NCBI GenBank assembly: GCA_964361075.1
Contig: CAYHZL010000057.1
Location: 1 to 17,822, forward strand
Reading direction: 5' to 3'
DNA from: CAYHZL01 sp964361075
GTDB taxonomy: Bacteria > Bacteroidota > Ignavibacteria > UBA10030 > UBA8401
Length of the DNA stretch: 17,822 nt
The notes under the pieces are model-generated. The model worked only from the letters and a program-made list of their open reading frames with translations, made no database searches and had not been told where the DNA came from. Shown piece after piece: positions 1 through 7,754 of this stretch. Position 1 is the first letter of the stretch; every line of letters begins with the position of its first letter. Position numbers and translations under genes: made by a program.

Positions 1-105
1 GGGATTTAAAGCAAGAATTCCCCCTTGAAAAGGGGGTTAGGCTGTAAGTCCGCCGTCTTTTTGGCGGAGGGATTAGTTGAATCAACAATAACGCTGAGTA
101 GTTAC
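1..105. repeat. Right end of a dispersed palindromic element (truncated by window edge)
   Basis: Two hairpins lie here: CCCCCTT (20-26) pairs with AAGGGGG (30-36), and TCCGCC (49-54) pairs with GGCGGA (63-68). The segment ends in CGCTGAGTAGTTAC (92-105), the exact reverse complement of the left terminus of the MITE at 4181-4194. It is therefore read as the right end of a related element whose left end lies outside the window. Only the terminus clearly matches; the interior differs from the two full copies. No gene is seen in 1-255. Confidence 0.55.
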
Positions 106-163
106 AAAATATTTCCATAAAACCTGCTTTCTACTGCAAACGAATTTTGATTTGCACTCCTTT

Positions 164-194
164 TTTGAAACCTGCAACTTTTTCCGTATCTTTA
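164..194 (+). promoter_or_regulatory. Candidate Bacteroidota-type promoter for ychF
   Basis: TTTG (164-167), a 19-nt spacer, then TATCTTTA (187-194) resembles the Bacteroidota -33/-7 consensus TTTG and TAnnTTTG, with the last base off. It would start a transcript about 55 nt before the ychF ATG. This is a pattern match in AT-rich sequence only. Confidence 0.3.
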
Positions 195-255
195 TTTGTA
201 ATTCATACCGAAACGAAAATTGGTAATTGTTCACTGCTAATTGGTAACTGAAAAA

Positions 256-1350
256 ATGGGTTTTAATGTAGGTATCGTCGGACTTCCGAACGTTGGAAAA
301 TCAACTCTTTTTAATGCAATCACAGCCGCAGGCGCGGAGGCGGCAAATTATCCTTTCTGTACTATCGAGCCAAACGTTGGCGTTGTTGCTGTTGCTGATA
401 CACGAATTGATATGTTGGTGCAACTGTTTAATTCACAAAAAATAGTTCCTTCATCAATTGAGTTTGTGGATATTGCCGGATTGGTAAAAGGCGCAAGCCA
501 AGGCGAAGGTCTCGGCAATCAATTTCTTTCACACATTCGTGATGTTGATGCGCTTGCACATGTTGTTCGATGTTTCGATGATCCGAATGTTATTCATGTG
601 GACGGAAGTGTGAATCCAAAACGCGATATCGAAGTGATCGAGACAGAACTTATTCTTAAAGATCTTGATACGATTGATAAAAAGATTTCCGATGCCGAAC
701 GTCGTGCAAAGAGTGATAAAAAAGCCCGACCGGAAGCTGATTTTTATTTGAAGGTGAAAGAGCATCTCGTTACCGGCAGACTTGCGCGGTACGTTACAAC
801 AACCAATGAAGATGAAAGACTGTGGCTGCGTGATATGCACCTGCTCACCGGAAAACCGGTGATGTATGTGTGCAATGTTCATGAAAAAGATGTTGCCGGT
901 TCCAATGCGTATGGTGAACAAGTGCGGGAGATTGCCGCGAAGGAAGGTGCAAAAGTTGTTGTGGTAAGTGCCGCAGTGGAAGCGGAAGTTGCAGAACTTC
1001 CTGTTGAAGACCGTGCCGGTTTTCTTCAAGAACTTGGTTTGAAGGAATCCGGTTTGCAGCAAGTGATTCGCGAAGGAATGGATTTATTGCACCTCATTAC
1101 GTTTTTCACAGCCGGTCCGAAAGAAGTACACGCGTGGACATTGCATAAAGGTGCGACTGCGCCTGAAGCTGCCGGAGCAATTCATTCTGATTTTGAAAAA
1201 GGATTTATTCGTGCTGAAGTTATGAAATGTGAAGATTTATTCAAGCATGGCAGCGAACACGCAGTGAAGGAAGCCGGCTTGCTGCACATTGAAGGCCGCG
1301 AATATATTTTTCAAGATGGCGACATTGCTCATTTTAGATTTAATGTGTAA
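256..1350 (+). CDS. ychF: Redox-regulated ATPase/GTPase YchF (Obg-like ATPase 1 family)
   Basis: The product is a ribosome-associated P-loop NTPase of the Obg/HflX class; family members prefer ATP and are linked to stress and translation control. The P-loop GLPNVGKS is at residues 9-16, the switch DIAG at 72-75, the base-recognition motif has the YchF-type NVxE form (CNVHEKD), and a C-terminal TGS domain ends in the typical DGDIAHFRFNV. From this ATG the protein is 364 residues, close to the usual length of about 363. An in-frame TTG at 241 would add five residues that are not family-like, so the ATG is preferred. There is no clear Shine-Dalgarno. It is a housekeeping gene with no evident link to the oxidase genes downstream, separated from them by a palindromic repeat that may end its transcript. 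Confidence 0.96.
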   Translation: MGFNVGIVGLPNVGKSTLFNAITAAGAEAANYPFCTIEPNVGVVAVADTRIDMLVQLFNSQKIVPSSIEFVDIAGLVKGASQGEGLGNQFLSHIRDVDALAHVVRCFDDPNVIHVDGSVNPKRDIEVIETELILKDLDTIDKKISDAERRAKSDKKARPEADFYLKVKEHLVTGRLARYVTTTNEDERLWLRDMHLLTGKPVMYVCNVHEKDVAGSNAYGEQVREIAAKEGAKVVVVSAAVEAEVAELPVEDRAGFLQELGLKESGLQQVIREGMDLLHLITFFTAGPKEVHAWTLHKGATAPEAAGAIHSDFEKGFIRAEVMKCEDLFKHGSEHAVKEAGLLHIEGREYIFQDGDIAHFRFNV

Positions 1351-1357
1351 TTGATTT

Positions 1358-1480
1358 ACTGAAGTTAGGCAAAATAGTAAAAAACACGCCTCGTCATTCC
1401 GAACTTGTTTCGGAATCTTTGATTTTGAACTCTTTTTAGATGCTGAAACAAGTTCAGCATGACGTTTGCGTAACTTCAGT
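1358..1480. repeat. Inverted-repeat element with two covarying hairpins
   Basis: The outer arms ACTGAAGTTAGGCAAA (1358-1373) and TTTGCGTAACTTCAGT (1465-1480) are reverse complements at 15 of 16 positions. Inside are two hairpins with 8-bp stems and 5-nt loops: ATTCCGAA/TTCGGAAT (1396-1403/1409-1416) and ATGCTGAA/TTCAGCAT (1440-1447/1453-1460). The loops CTTGT and ACAAG are complementary, so the two halves can also pair into one long structure. It sits between ychF and ccoI and could end ychF transcription. The inner sequence resembles a dispersed intergenic repeat common in environmental Bacteroidota-type genomes (recalled, not checked). Confidence 0.7.
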
Positions 1481-1547
1481 GGTTTATATTTTTTTTAGAT
1501 GTCTTAATTTTATCTCACAATTTACTTGATCTAATAGTTCGATAGTA

Positions 1548-3980
1548 ATGGTTGAAACTCAATCGCTTGTGCAGCCCGCAACACAACTCGTCTGCTACCA
1601 CTGTGGAGATGATGTTACTGATAATGGCGTATTGCATAATGAAAAAAAATTTTGCTGCACCGGCTGCAAAATTGTGTACGAGATTCTTGAAGAAAACAAT
1701 CTCTGCCAGTACTACTCGCTTGATACAAATCCCGGTATCTCGCCGGAAATTTCCAACAATAGCCGCTTCGAATATTTAGATGATTCCGCTATTCAGAAAC
1801 GCTTACACGATTTCAGCGATGGAGTTACGAGCACCATAACATTTTATCTCCCAACCATGCATTGCAGTTCGTGTGTGTGGCTTTTGGAAAATTTATACAA
1901 ACTTAATTCCGGCATCCACAGTTCCCGCGCAGATTTTTTGAAAAAAACTCTTGCCGTTCGCTACTCCGAACACACAACAACACTCCGCAGCATTGTTGAA
2001 TTACTTGCCTCACTCGGTTACGAGCCGCAAATTAATTTGGATGCCATCGAAGAAAAAATTACAACCGACATCAACACCTCGCTCTATTATAAAATTGGTG
2101 TTGCAGGATTTGTGTTCGGCAATGTGATGTTACTCAGTTTTCCGGAATATCTTTCGACGGGTGAAATTGACGCGCATCTACGGATTGTTTTCGGATACAT
2201 CAATTTGTTGTTGTCGTTGCCAATTTTTTTCTATTGCAGCGCCGACTATTTTCGTTCAGCACTTGCCGGGCTGAAAAAGAAGATTATCAATATTGATGTG
2301 CCGATTGCCTTGGGAATTTTTCTGCTGTTCACGCGCAGTGCGTATGAAATACTAACGCAGACTGGTGCCGGCTTTGTTGATTCGCTTTCCGGATTGCTAT
2401 TTTTTCTTTTGGCAGGAAGATTATTTCAGAATAAAACATACGACCGGCTGAATTTTGAGCGTAACTACAAATCGTATTTTCCCATCGCGATTATTGTGAA
2501 AAAAAATGGAAAAGAATCGACTGTTCCTGTTTCAAATTTGAACGTTGGCGACAAAATTGTCGTTCGCAATAATGAAATTATTCCTGCGGATGGAATGTTG
2601 CTAGCAGGCGATGGTGCGATTGATTACAGTTTCGTTACCGGCGAATCGCGCACTGTGCCAAAAGTATTGGGCGAAATTATTTTCGCAGGGGGAAGGCAAA
2701 CGGGAAGTGCAATCGAATTAGAAATCACCAAAGAAGTTTCTCAAAGTTATCTTACGCAGTTGTGGAACAACGCAGTACTCACGCAAAAAGATTACAGCCG
2801 TCTGACGACACTTTCCAACACCGTCAGTAAATATTTTACCAGTATCATTCTGTTGCTTGCAACTGCATCGGCATTGTATTGGCTGCCAAAAGATGTTGCA
2901 AAGGCAATCAACGCCTTCACCGGAATTTTAATTGTTGCTTGTCCATGCGCGCTTGCGATTTCCACACCGTTCACATTCGGCAATACGCTCCGCATTTTCG
3001 GACGGAATAAATTTTATTTGAAAAACAGTTCCGTCATCGAATCGCTTTCAAAAATTGACACCGTCGTGTTCGATAAAACAGGAACGATCACACAAGCAAA
3101 AACTTCTTCCGTGCAATTTATCGGCGCGCCGTTAAGCGACCAAGAACAAGCAATGGTTTCTGTACTTGTACGCAACTCATCTCATCCTTTAAGCAGAATG
3201 TTGTATGCTGCATTTCCTTCCAGTCAGAAATTTTATATTTCAGATTTTAGTGAAAAGGCGAATGAAGGTATCGCTGCTGTGTTTGACGGTGCTGAAGTGA
3301 AATTGGGTTCTAAAAAGTTTGTGGATGAAAATATAGCTGTGTCTACCGAAGTCGAATCGGAAGATATGTATTCAACAAAAGTGTATGTGTCAATTAACAA
3401 TAAAGTGCGCGGATATTTTGTTTTTGCCAATGTCTATCGAAAAGGTTTGGCTGATGTTGTGCAAAAATTACGCACCATGTTTTCATTAGCAGTTATTTCC
3501 GGTGATAATGATGGTGAGAAAGAAAATGTTCAGGAATATTTTTCTTCTTCGGCATCGCTGCATTTCAACCAATCACCGAAAGAGAAATTGGCATTTATTC
3601 AATCACTGCAATCAACAGGAAAAAAAGTGTTGATGCTCGGCGATGGACTGAATGATGCCGGCGCACTGATGCAAAGCGATATCGGCATTGCAATCACCGA
3701 AGATACCAATACATTTTCACCTGCGTGTGATGCAATTCTCGATGCAGAGATGTTTTCGCGTCTTCCGGATTTTATTCGATTCGCAAAGACGAGTATGCGT
3801 GTTGTAATTTTTAGTTTCGCTCTCTCTTTTCTTTATAATTTATTTGGCTTATATTTTGCCACGCAAGGTTTGCTTTCTCCGATCGTGGCTGCTATTTTAA
3901 TGCCGTTGAGTTCCATCTCAATTGTTGTCTTTACGACCGTAACAACACAGCTCCTGGCGAAAAGAAAAGGATTGCTCTAA
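1548..3980 (+). CDS. ccoI: CcoI/FixI-type copper-translocating P1B-type ATPase
   Basis: The product is an inner-membrane copper exporter that delivers Cu for the haem b3-CuB centre of cbb3 oxidase. In order it has an N-terminal cysteine-rich metal-binding domain (C16xxC19, then C36, C37, C40), an HMA-like domain with MHCSSC (C106/C109), transmembrane helices, the actuator motif TGES (364-367), the ion-path motif CPC (465-467), the phosphorylation motif DKTGT (D509), the P1B HP motif (546-547), the GDGLND hinge (698-703), and two C-terminal helices. At 810 residues it has the normal length for CcoI with the extra N-terminal domain. The start must lie before C16, which fits this ATG; no strong Shine-Dalgarno is visible. 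Its stop overlaps the ccoS start by one base (TAATG), implying translational coupling. Confidence 0.95.
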   Translation: MVETQSLVQPATQLVCYHCGDDVTDNGVLHNEKKFCCTGCKIVYEILEENNLCQYYSLDTNPGISPEISNNSRFEYLDDSAIQKRLHDFSDGVTSTITFYLPTMHCSSCVWLLENLYKLNSGIHSSRADFLKKTLAVRYSEHTTTLRSIVELLASLGYEPQINLDAIEEKITTDINTSLYYKIGVAGFVFGNVMLLSFPEYLSTGEIDAHLRIVFGYINLLLSLPIFFYCSADYFRSALAGLKKKIINIDVPIALGIFLLFTRSAYEILTQTGAGFVDSLSGLLFFLLAGRLFQNKTYDRLNFERNYKSYFPIAIIVKKNGKESTVPVSNLNVGDKIVVRNNEIIPADGMLLAGDGAIDYSFVTGESRTVPKVLGEIIFAGGRQTGSAIELEITKEVSQSYLTQLWNNAVLTQKDYSRLTTLSNTVSKYFTSIILLLATASALYWLPKDVAKAINAFTGILIVACPCALAISTPFTFGNTLRIFGRNKFYLKNSSVIESLSKIDTVVFDKTGTITQAKTSSVQFIGAPLSDQEQAMVSVLVRNSSHPLSRMLYAAFPSSQKFYISDFSEKANEGIAAVFDGAEVKLGSKKFVDENIAVSTEVESEDMYSTKVYVSINNKVRGYFVFANVYRKGLADVVQKLRTMFSLAVISGDNDGEKENVQEYFSSSASLHFNQSPKEKLAFIQSLQSTGKKVLMLGDGLNDAGALMQSDIGIAITEDTNTFSPACDAILDAEMFSRLPDFIRFAKTSMRVVIFSFALSFLYNLFGLYFATQGLLSPIVAAILMPLSSISIVVFTTVTTQLLAKRKGLL

Positions 3981-4144
3981 TGTCCGTCATAATTGTTCTC
4001 ATCGGATGTAGTTTGGCTGTTGCAATTTGCTTCCTGCTGGCATTTTTGTGGGCAGTGCGCACAGGTCAGTATGAAGATAAACACACACCGGCGATGAGAA
4101 TATTATTTGATGAGCAGCCGAAAGATAAGTCTGAGAAGAAATAA
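3980..4144 (+). CDS. ccoS: CcoS, cbb3-type oxidase assembly protein
   Basis: This 54-residue protein has one transmembrane helix (about residues 3-26) and a short cytoplasmic tail containing GQYEDKHTPAMRILFDE, which matches the CcoS family signature (GQ[FY]DDxxxPAxRILFD). CcoS is needed in model bacteria for cofactor insertion into CcoN. The start ATG overlaps the ccoI stop, and AAAAGGA (3965-3971) lies 8 nt upstream as a good ribosome binding site inside ccoI. Placement directly after ccoI is the usual arrangement. Confidence 0.93.
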   Translation: MSVIIVLIGCSLAVAICFLLAFLWAVRTGQYEDKHTPAMRILFDEQPKDKSEKK

Positions 4145-4172
4145 AAAATGCGTAAATTATTTTCGAATATAA

Positions 4173-4420
4173 AAAAAATCGTAACTACTCAGCGCAATAC
4201 AGATTTCAAATGATTTTCTACAGAAACACATTGAACATACACCACAGATGACACGGAAACATTCGCCGCGGCGAATCACGGATTACATTATTTAAATTCT
4301 CTGTGTGAATCTGTGTTTTTTCTGTGTCCTCTGTGGCTAATGTTTTTACTCAATCAAAATAATTTCTGTTTAAAAAATTTGTGACATAAAAAAACTTTCA
4401 CTGAGCAGTTACAAAAAATC
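4173..4420. mobile_element. MITE (IS66-like ends) inserted between ccoS and ccoNO, with 8-bp flanking duplication
   Basis: The terminal inverted repeats are GTAACTACTCAG (4181-4192) and CTGAGCAGTTAC (4401-4412), with one mismatch. They are flanked directly by AAAAAATC on both sides (4173-4180 and 4413-4420), read as a target-site duplication. An internal stem pairs CCACAGA (4242-4248) with TCTGTGG (4330-4336) and GACAC (4250-4254) with GTGTC (4324-4328). No ORF codes for a transposase. GTAA ends and an 8-bp duplication are typical of the IS66 family, so a non-autonomous IS66 derivative is inferred. The element fills the 314-nt gap in the cco cluster and ends 46 nt before the ccoNO start, so any ccoNO promoter lies in or near it. 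Confidence 0.75.
4261..4276. repeat. Nested 16-bp perfect palindrome
   Basis: ATTCGCCGCGGCGAAT is a perfect GC-rich palindrome inside the MITE. The homologous position in the second MITE copy lacks about 14 bp here, so it appears to be a small insertion, flanked by AT on each side. The string CGCCGCGGCGAATCA (4264-4278) recurs at 9708-9722 in a different repeat. Confidence 0.6.
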
Positions 4421-4458
4421 AAAATTACATCACCAAAAAATTGAACGGAGTACCATAG

Positions 4459-6567
4459 ATGGAAATACAAAAATTCAGTTACGATAATCGCATCGTGAGA
4501 GATTTTGCGATTGCTTCGATGGTATTCGGCATTGTTGGAATGCTGGTAGGTATCATCGTTGCATTGCAACTTTATTCTCCGGCACTGAACGCAGGATTGC
4601 AGTACATCACGTTCGGACGTATTCGTCCGTTGCATACGAACGCCGTCATTTTTGCATTCGTCGGCAATGCAATTTTTATGAGCGTGTATTATTCTGTGCA
4701 GCGAGTTTGTAAGGCGCGCATGTTCAGCGATCTGCTAAGCAAAATTCATTTCTGGGGTTGGCAGTTGATTATTGTTGCCGCCGCTGTTTCGCTTCCACTT
4801 GGTATTACCACAAGTAAAGAATATGCCGAACTTGAATGGCCTATTGATATCATGATAACGCTTGTGTGGGTTGTCTTTGCCATCAACTTGCTTGGTACAA
4901 TAATTAAACGCCGCGAGCGGCACATGTATGTTGCACTGTGGTTTTATATCGCAGCCATTGTTACGATTGCAGTATTGCACATTGTGAACTCGCTCGAAAT
5001 GCCGGTGTCGCTCTTTAAAAGTTATTCTCTCTATGCCGGTGTGCAAGATGCATTAGTGCAGTGGTGGTATGCACACAACGCTGTGGCGTTCTTCTTAACA
5101 ACTCCGTATCTCGGTATGATGTATTACTTCTTGCCGAAGGCGGCGAATCGTCCGGTCTATTCGTACCGACTTTCGATTGTTCACTTTTGGTCTCTTATCT
5201 TTTTATACATTTGGGCAGGACCTCATCATTTATTATATACTGCTCTTCCGGATTGGGCACAATCGCTGGGCACAGTTTTTTCGATTATGCTCATTGCACC
5301 ATCGTGGGGTGGAATGATCAATGGATTGCTGACACTGCGCGGTGCGTGGGATAAAGTGCGTGAAGATGCTGTGTTGAAATTTATGGTTGTTGCCGTTACG
5401 GCGTACGGTATGTCTACATTTGAAGGTCCGATGCTTTCACTGAAAAATGTGAATGCAATTGCACACTACACGGATTGGATTGTTGCTCACGTGCATATCG
5501 GTGCGTTGGGGTGGAATGGTTTTATGACATTTGGAATTTTATACTGGCTGTTTCCACGTATGTACCGCACAGAGTTGTATTCAAAAAAATTGGCGAACTT
5601 TCATTTCTGGATCGGAACTCTTGGTATAGTATTTTACGCTCTGGCAATGTACTGGTCAGGTATTGCACAATCATTAATGTGGAAACAATTTACGCCGATG
5701 GGTATGCTGCAATATCCAAACTTTTTGGAAACGACATTGCAAATTATTCCGATGTACGCCATTCGTGCATTTGGCGGCACGTTGTATTTTGTTGGAATGA
5801 TAATAATGGTGTACAACCTTTTCAAAACAGCGAAGCAAGGTTCGTTCCTTGCCGATGAAGCAGCAGAAGCGCCCGCTCTTGAAAAAGAAGGACGCGTGCA
5901 GGAAACACGTCATCGTTGGTTGGAAAAACGTCCCGCGCAATTTGCATTGCTTGCAGCAGTAACAATTTTAATCGGCGGCATTGCAGAATTGATTCCGACG
6001 TTTCTTATCAAATCAAATATCCCGACAATTACAAGCGTGAAGCCGTACACACCGCTGGAAGTACAAGGACGCGATATTTATATTCGTGAAGGATGTAACA
6101 ATTGTCATTCGCAAATGATTCGTCCGTTCCGTTCGGAAACAGAACGTTACGGCGAATATTCAAAAGCTGGCGAGTTCGTGTATGATCATCCATTCTTGTG
6201 GGGATCGAAACGAACGGGACCGGATTTGCATCGCATCGGAAAAAAATATCCGAACCTGTGGCACTATCTGCACATGAACGATCCTCGTTCCATGTCGCCG
6301 GGTTCTATTATGCCGACATATCCGTGGCTGCTCACGCAAGATTTAGATGTCAGCACGATGGAATCAAAAATTCTTGCGCTGCAAAAAATCGGTGTGCCGT
6401 ATCCGAAAGGATATGAAAAACAGGCAATCGCAGATTTAACTGCACAAGCAGAAGAAGTTTCGAAAGAGTTAATTAAGGCTGGTGCGCCGGCAGAACCGCA
6501 AAAAGAAATTATTGCGCTGATTGCATACTTGCAGCGGCTTGGTACAGATATTAAAGCGCAAAAATAA
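4459..6567 (+). CDS. ccoNO: cbb3-type cytochrome c oxidase, fused subunits I and II (CcoN-CcoO)
   Basis: This is the terminal oxidase core: CcoN reduces O2 and pumps protons, and CcoO brings electrons by a c-type haem. Residues 1 to about 455 form the multi-helix CcoN part, with haem b ligands H59 and H346, haem b3 ligand H344, CuB ligands H206, H256 and H257, and Y250 six residues before the HH pair, where the cross-linked tyrosine sits in C-family oxidases. After a charged linker (about 460-490) and one membrane anchor (about 495-515), the CcoO part has the haem motif CNNCH (546-550) and a likely Met ligand, M618 in SIMPTYPWL. Fused CcoNO is known in Bacteroidota relatives. CGGAG (4446-4450) lies 8 nt before the ATG. 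There is no frameshift or stop at the junction. Confidence 0.96.
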   Translation: MEIQKFSYDNRIVRDFAIASMVFGIVGMLVGIIVALQLYSPALNAGLQYITFGRIRPLHTNAVIFAFVGNAIFMSVYYSVQRVCKARMFSDLLSKIHFWGWQLIIVAAAVSLPLGITTSKEYAELEWPIDIMITLVWVVFAINLLGTIIKRRERHMYVALWFYIAAIVTIAVLHIVNSLEMPVSLFKSYSLYAGVQDALVQWWYAHNAVAFFLTTPYLGMMYYFLPKAANRPVYSYRLSIVHFWSLIFLYIWAGPHHLLYTALPDWAQSLGTVFSIMLIAPSWGGMINGLLTLRGAWDKVREDAVLKFMVVAVTAYGMSTFEGPMLSLKNVNAIAHYTDWIVAHVHIGALGWNGFMTFGILYWLFPRMYRTELYSKKLANFHFWIGTLGIVFYALAMYWSGIAQSLMWKQFTPMGMLQYPNFLETTLQIIPMYAIRAFGGTLYFVGMIIMVYNLFKTAKQGSFLADEAAEAPALEKEGRVQETRHRWLEKRPAQFALLAAVTILIGGIAELIPTFLIKSNIPTITSVKPYTPLEVQGRDIYIREGCNNCHSQMIRPFRSETERYGEYSKAGEFVYDHPFLWGSKRTGPDLHRIGKKYPNLWHYLHMNDPRSMSPGSIMPTYPWLLTQDLDVSTMESKILALQKIGVPYPKGYEKQAIADLTAQAEEVSKELIKAGAPAEPQKEIIALIAYLQRLGTDIKAQK

Positions 6568-6578
6568 TTTTTGCATAG

Positions 6579-6609
6579 AACCTCACAGATCTTTAATGCC
6601 TGTGAGGTT
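6579..6609. promoter_or_regulatory. Intra-operon hairpin between ccoNO and ccoQ
   Basis: AACCTCACAG (6579-6588) and CTGTGAGGTT (6600-6609) form a perfect 10-bp stem with an 11-nt loop. It lies 12 nt after the ccoNO stop and 26 nt before the ccoQ start. The downstream T-run is weak, so partial attenuation, mRNA processing or 3'-end protection are as likely as termination. The stem resembles a dispersed repeat seen in related genomes (recalled, not checked). Confidence 0.55.
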
Positions 6610-6635
6610 TATTCGAATAAAAAAAGGATGCAACA

Positions 6636-6824
6636 ATGATCTCAAATTATTTACAATCAATCGAAGGTGTTGCAATCTACCCGTTGTTTTCACTTTTTGT
6701 ATTTGTTATTTTTTTTATAGCAGTTACTGTTTGGGTTTTTAGTGTGAAGAAAGAATACATCAAAAAAATGTCAGAGTTGCCGCTCGATTCATCAGAGCGA
6801 TCCGACATCACAAGTATAAAATGA
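6636..6824 (+). CDS. ccoQ: CcoQ-like small membrane subunit of cbb3 oxidase
   Basis: This 62-residue protein has one transmembrane helix (about residues 15-36) followed by a charged tail (KKEYIKKMSELPLDSSE), fitting the FixQ/CcoQ family, which stabilises the oxidase complex. AAAGGA (6623-6628) lies 7 nt before the ATG. The assignment rests on size, topology and its place between ccoNO and ccoP. CcoQ sequences are poorly conserved. Confidence 0.85.
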   Translation: MISNYLQSIEGVAIYPLFSLFVFVIFFIAVTVWVFSVKKEYIKKMSELPLDSSERSDITSIK

Positions 6825-6859
6825 AAATAGTATCATCGAAATTATTAAAGGGTTCAGCT

Positions 6860-7714
6860 ATGAACAAAAAATATATCGTATCAGCGTTGCTTGCTTTAAT
6901 ATTCTGCCACACTTCCGTGCTTTTTGCCGGCGGCGGCGTGCCCGATCCGGGAATTGAAATGGCAGTGATGATGACAGGAATTTTTACTGTTGTTACTATT
7001 GCGTTACTTTTTTACGTGCTCATTATTTTGGATGGCGATCTTGAACACATCACCGCGCTGTTGAAGCGTGCATACAACTATATCGCGCCTCCTGCAGAAG
7101 AAACAGAGAACGCACTCGACTTGGGACATGATTTCGACGGCATCCGTGAATTGGATAACCGCATTCCGCCATGGTTCAATTATCTTTTTCTTGGCACTGT
7201 TCTCTTCGGCATTATTTATATGCTGAACTTTCATCTGTTTGAAACATCGAAATTGATGGCTGCGGAATATTTGGATGAGATGACAACGGCTGAACTGCAA
7301 AAGAAAATTGCTCTCGCCACCGAAGGCACAATAGATGAAAACAATTTAACAGTGCTCAAAAGTGCGGCTGCGTTGAAGAACGGCGGAGAGACATTCAGTA
7401 AGTTTTGTATTTCGTGCCATGGACCGCAAGGCGGCGGTATTGTTGGTCCGAATTTAACGGACGATTATTGGATTCATGGCGGCGGAATTAAAATTGTGTA
7501 CGCAACAATTAAAACAGGTGTTCCTGCAAAAGGTATGATTAGCTGGCAACTTGTTTTTTCACAAAAACAAATTCAGGAATTGGCAAGTTATGTTCTTTCG
7601 TTGCATGGAACAAATCCGCCGGGTGGTAAAGCGCCTGAAGGAACAATGTATGTCGAAAAAGATTCTACAACTACGGTCGCTCAAAAAATTGATTCAGTGA
7701 AAACAAAAATGTAA
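6860..7714 (+). CDS. ccoP: CcoP, monoheme cytochrome c subunit III of cbb3 oxidase
   Basis: The product is a membrane-anchored cytochrome c passing electrons to CcoO. From this ATG (284 residues) it has a hydrophobic signal-like N-terminus (about 5-22), a transmembrane helix (about 34-57), a CcoP-type segment HDFDGIRELDNRIPPWFNYLF leading into a second anchor (about 105-127), and a single cytochrome c domain with CISCH (183-187) and a likely Met ligand, M226. Proteobacterial CcoP usually has two haem motifs; only one is present. An in-frame ATG at 6821 overlaps the ccoQ stop (ATGA), but the 6860 ATG has AAAGGG (6847-6852) at 7 nt and begins directly with the signal-like MNKK stretch, so it is preferred. 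The C-terminal 30 residues are polar and low in complexity. Confidence 0.93.
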   Translation: MNKKYIVSALLALIFCHTSVLFAGGGVPDPGIEMAVMMTGIFTVVTIALLFYVLIILDGDLEHITALLKRAYNYIAPPAEETENALDLGHDFDGIRELDNRIPPWFNYLFLGTVLFGIIYMLNFHLFETSKLMAAEYLDEMTTAELQKKIALATEGTIDENNLTVLKSAAALKNGGETFSKFCISCHGPQGGGIVGPNLTDDYWIHGGGIKIVYATIKTGVPAKGMISWQLVFSQKQIQELASYVLSLHGTNPPGGKAPEGTMYVEKDSTTTVAQKIDSVKTKM

Positions 7715-7754
7715 TGATGCAAGTGAATAGGGAGAGAAGGCACTAGCAATACGT

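Noticed and set aside
241..255. TTG start five codons upstream of the ychF ATG
   Set aside because: The added residues are not family-like, and the ATG at 256 gives the normal YchF N-terminus and length.
529..1062. Long antisense ORF inside ychF
   Set aside because: No recognisable motifs; it is a frame shadow of a well-conserved gene.
1481..1547. FNR-like site (TTGATCTAATAGTT) before ccoI
   Set aside because: Only one half resembles the TTGAT-N4-ATCAA consensus; the other half does not match.
4354..4635. Antisense ORF over the MITE end and ccoNO start
   Set aside because: No family resemblance and low-complexity composition; it overlaps the ribosome site and start of ccoNO.
6821..6859. 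Earlier ccoP start overlapping the ccoQ stop (ATGA)
   Set aside because: The ATG at 6860 has a proper AAAGGG at 7 nt and starts directly with a signal-like sequence. The earlier start cannot be fully excluded.
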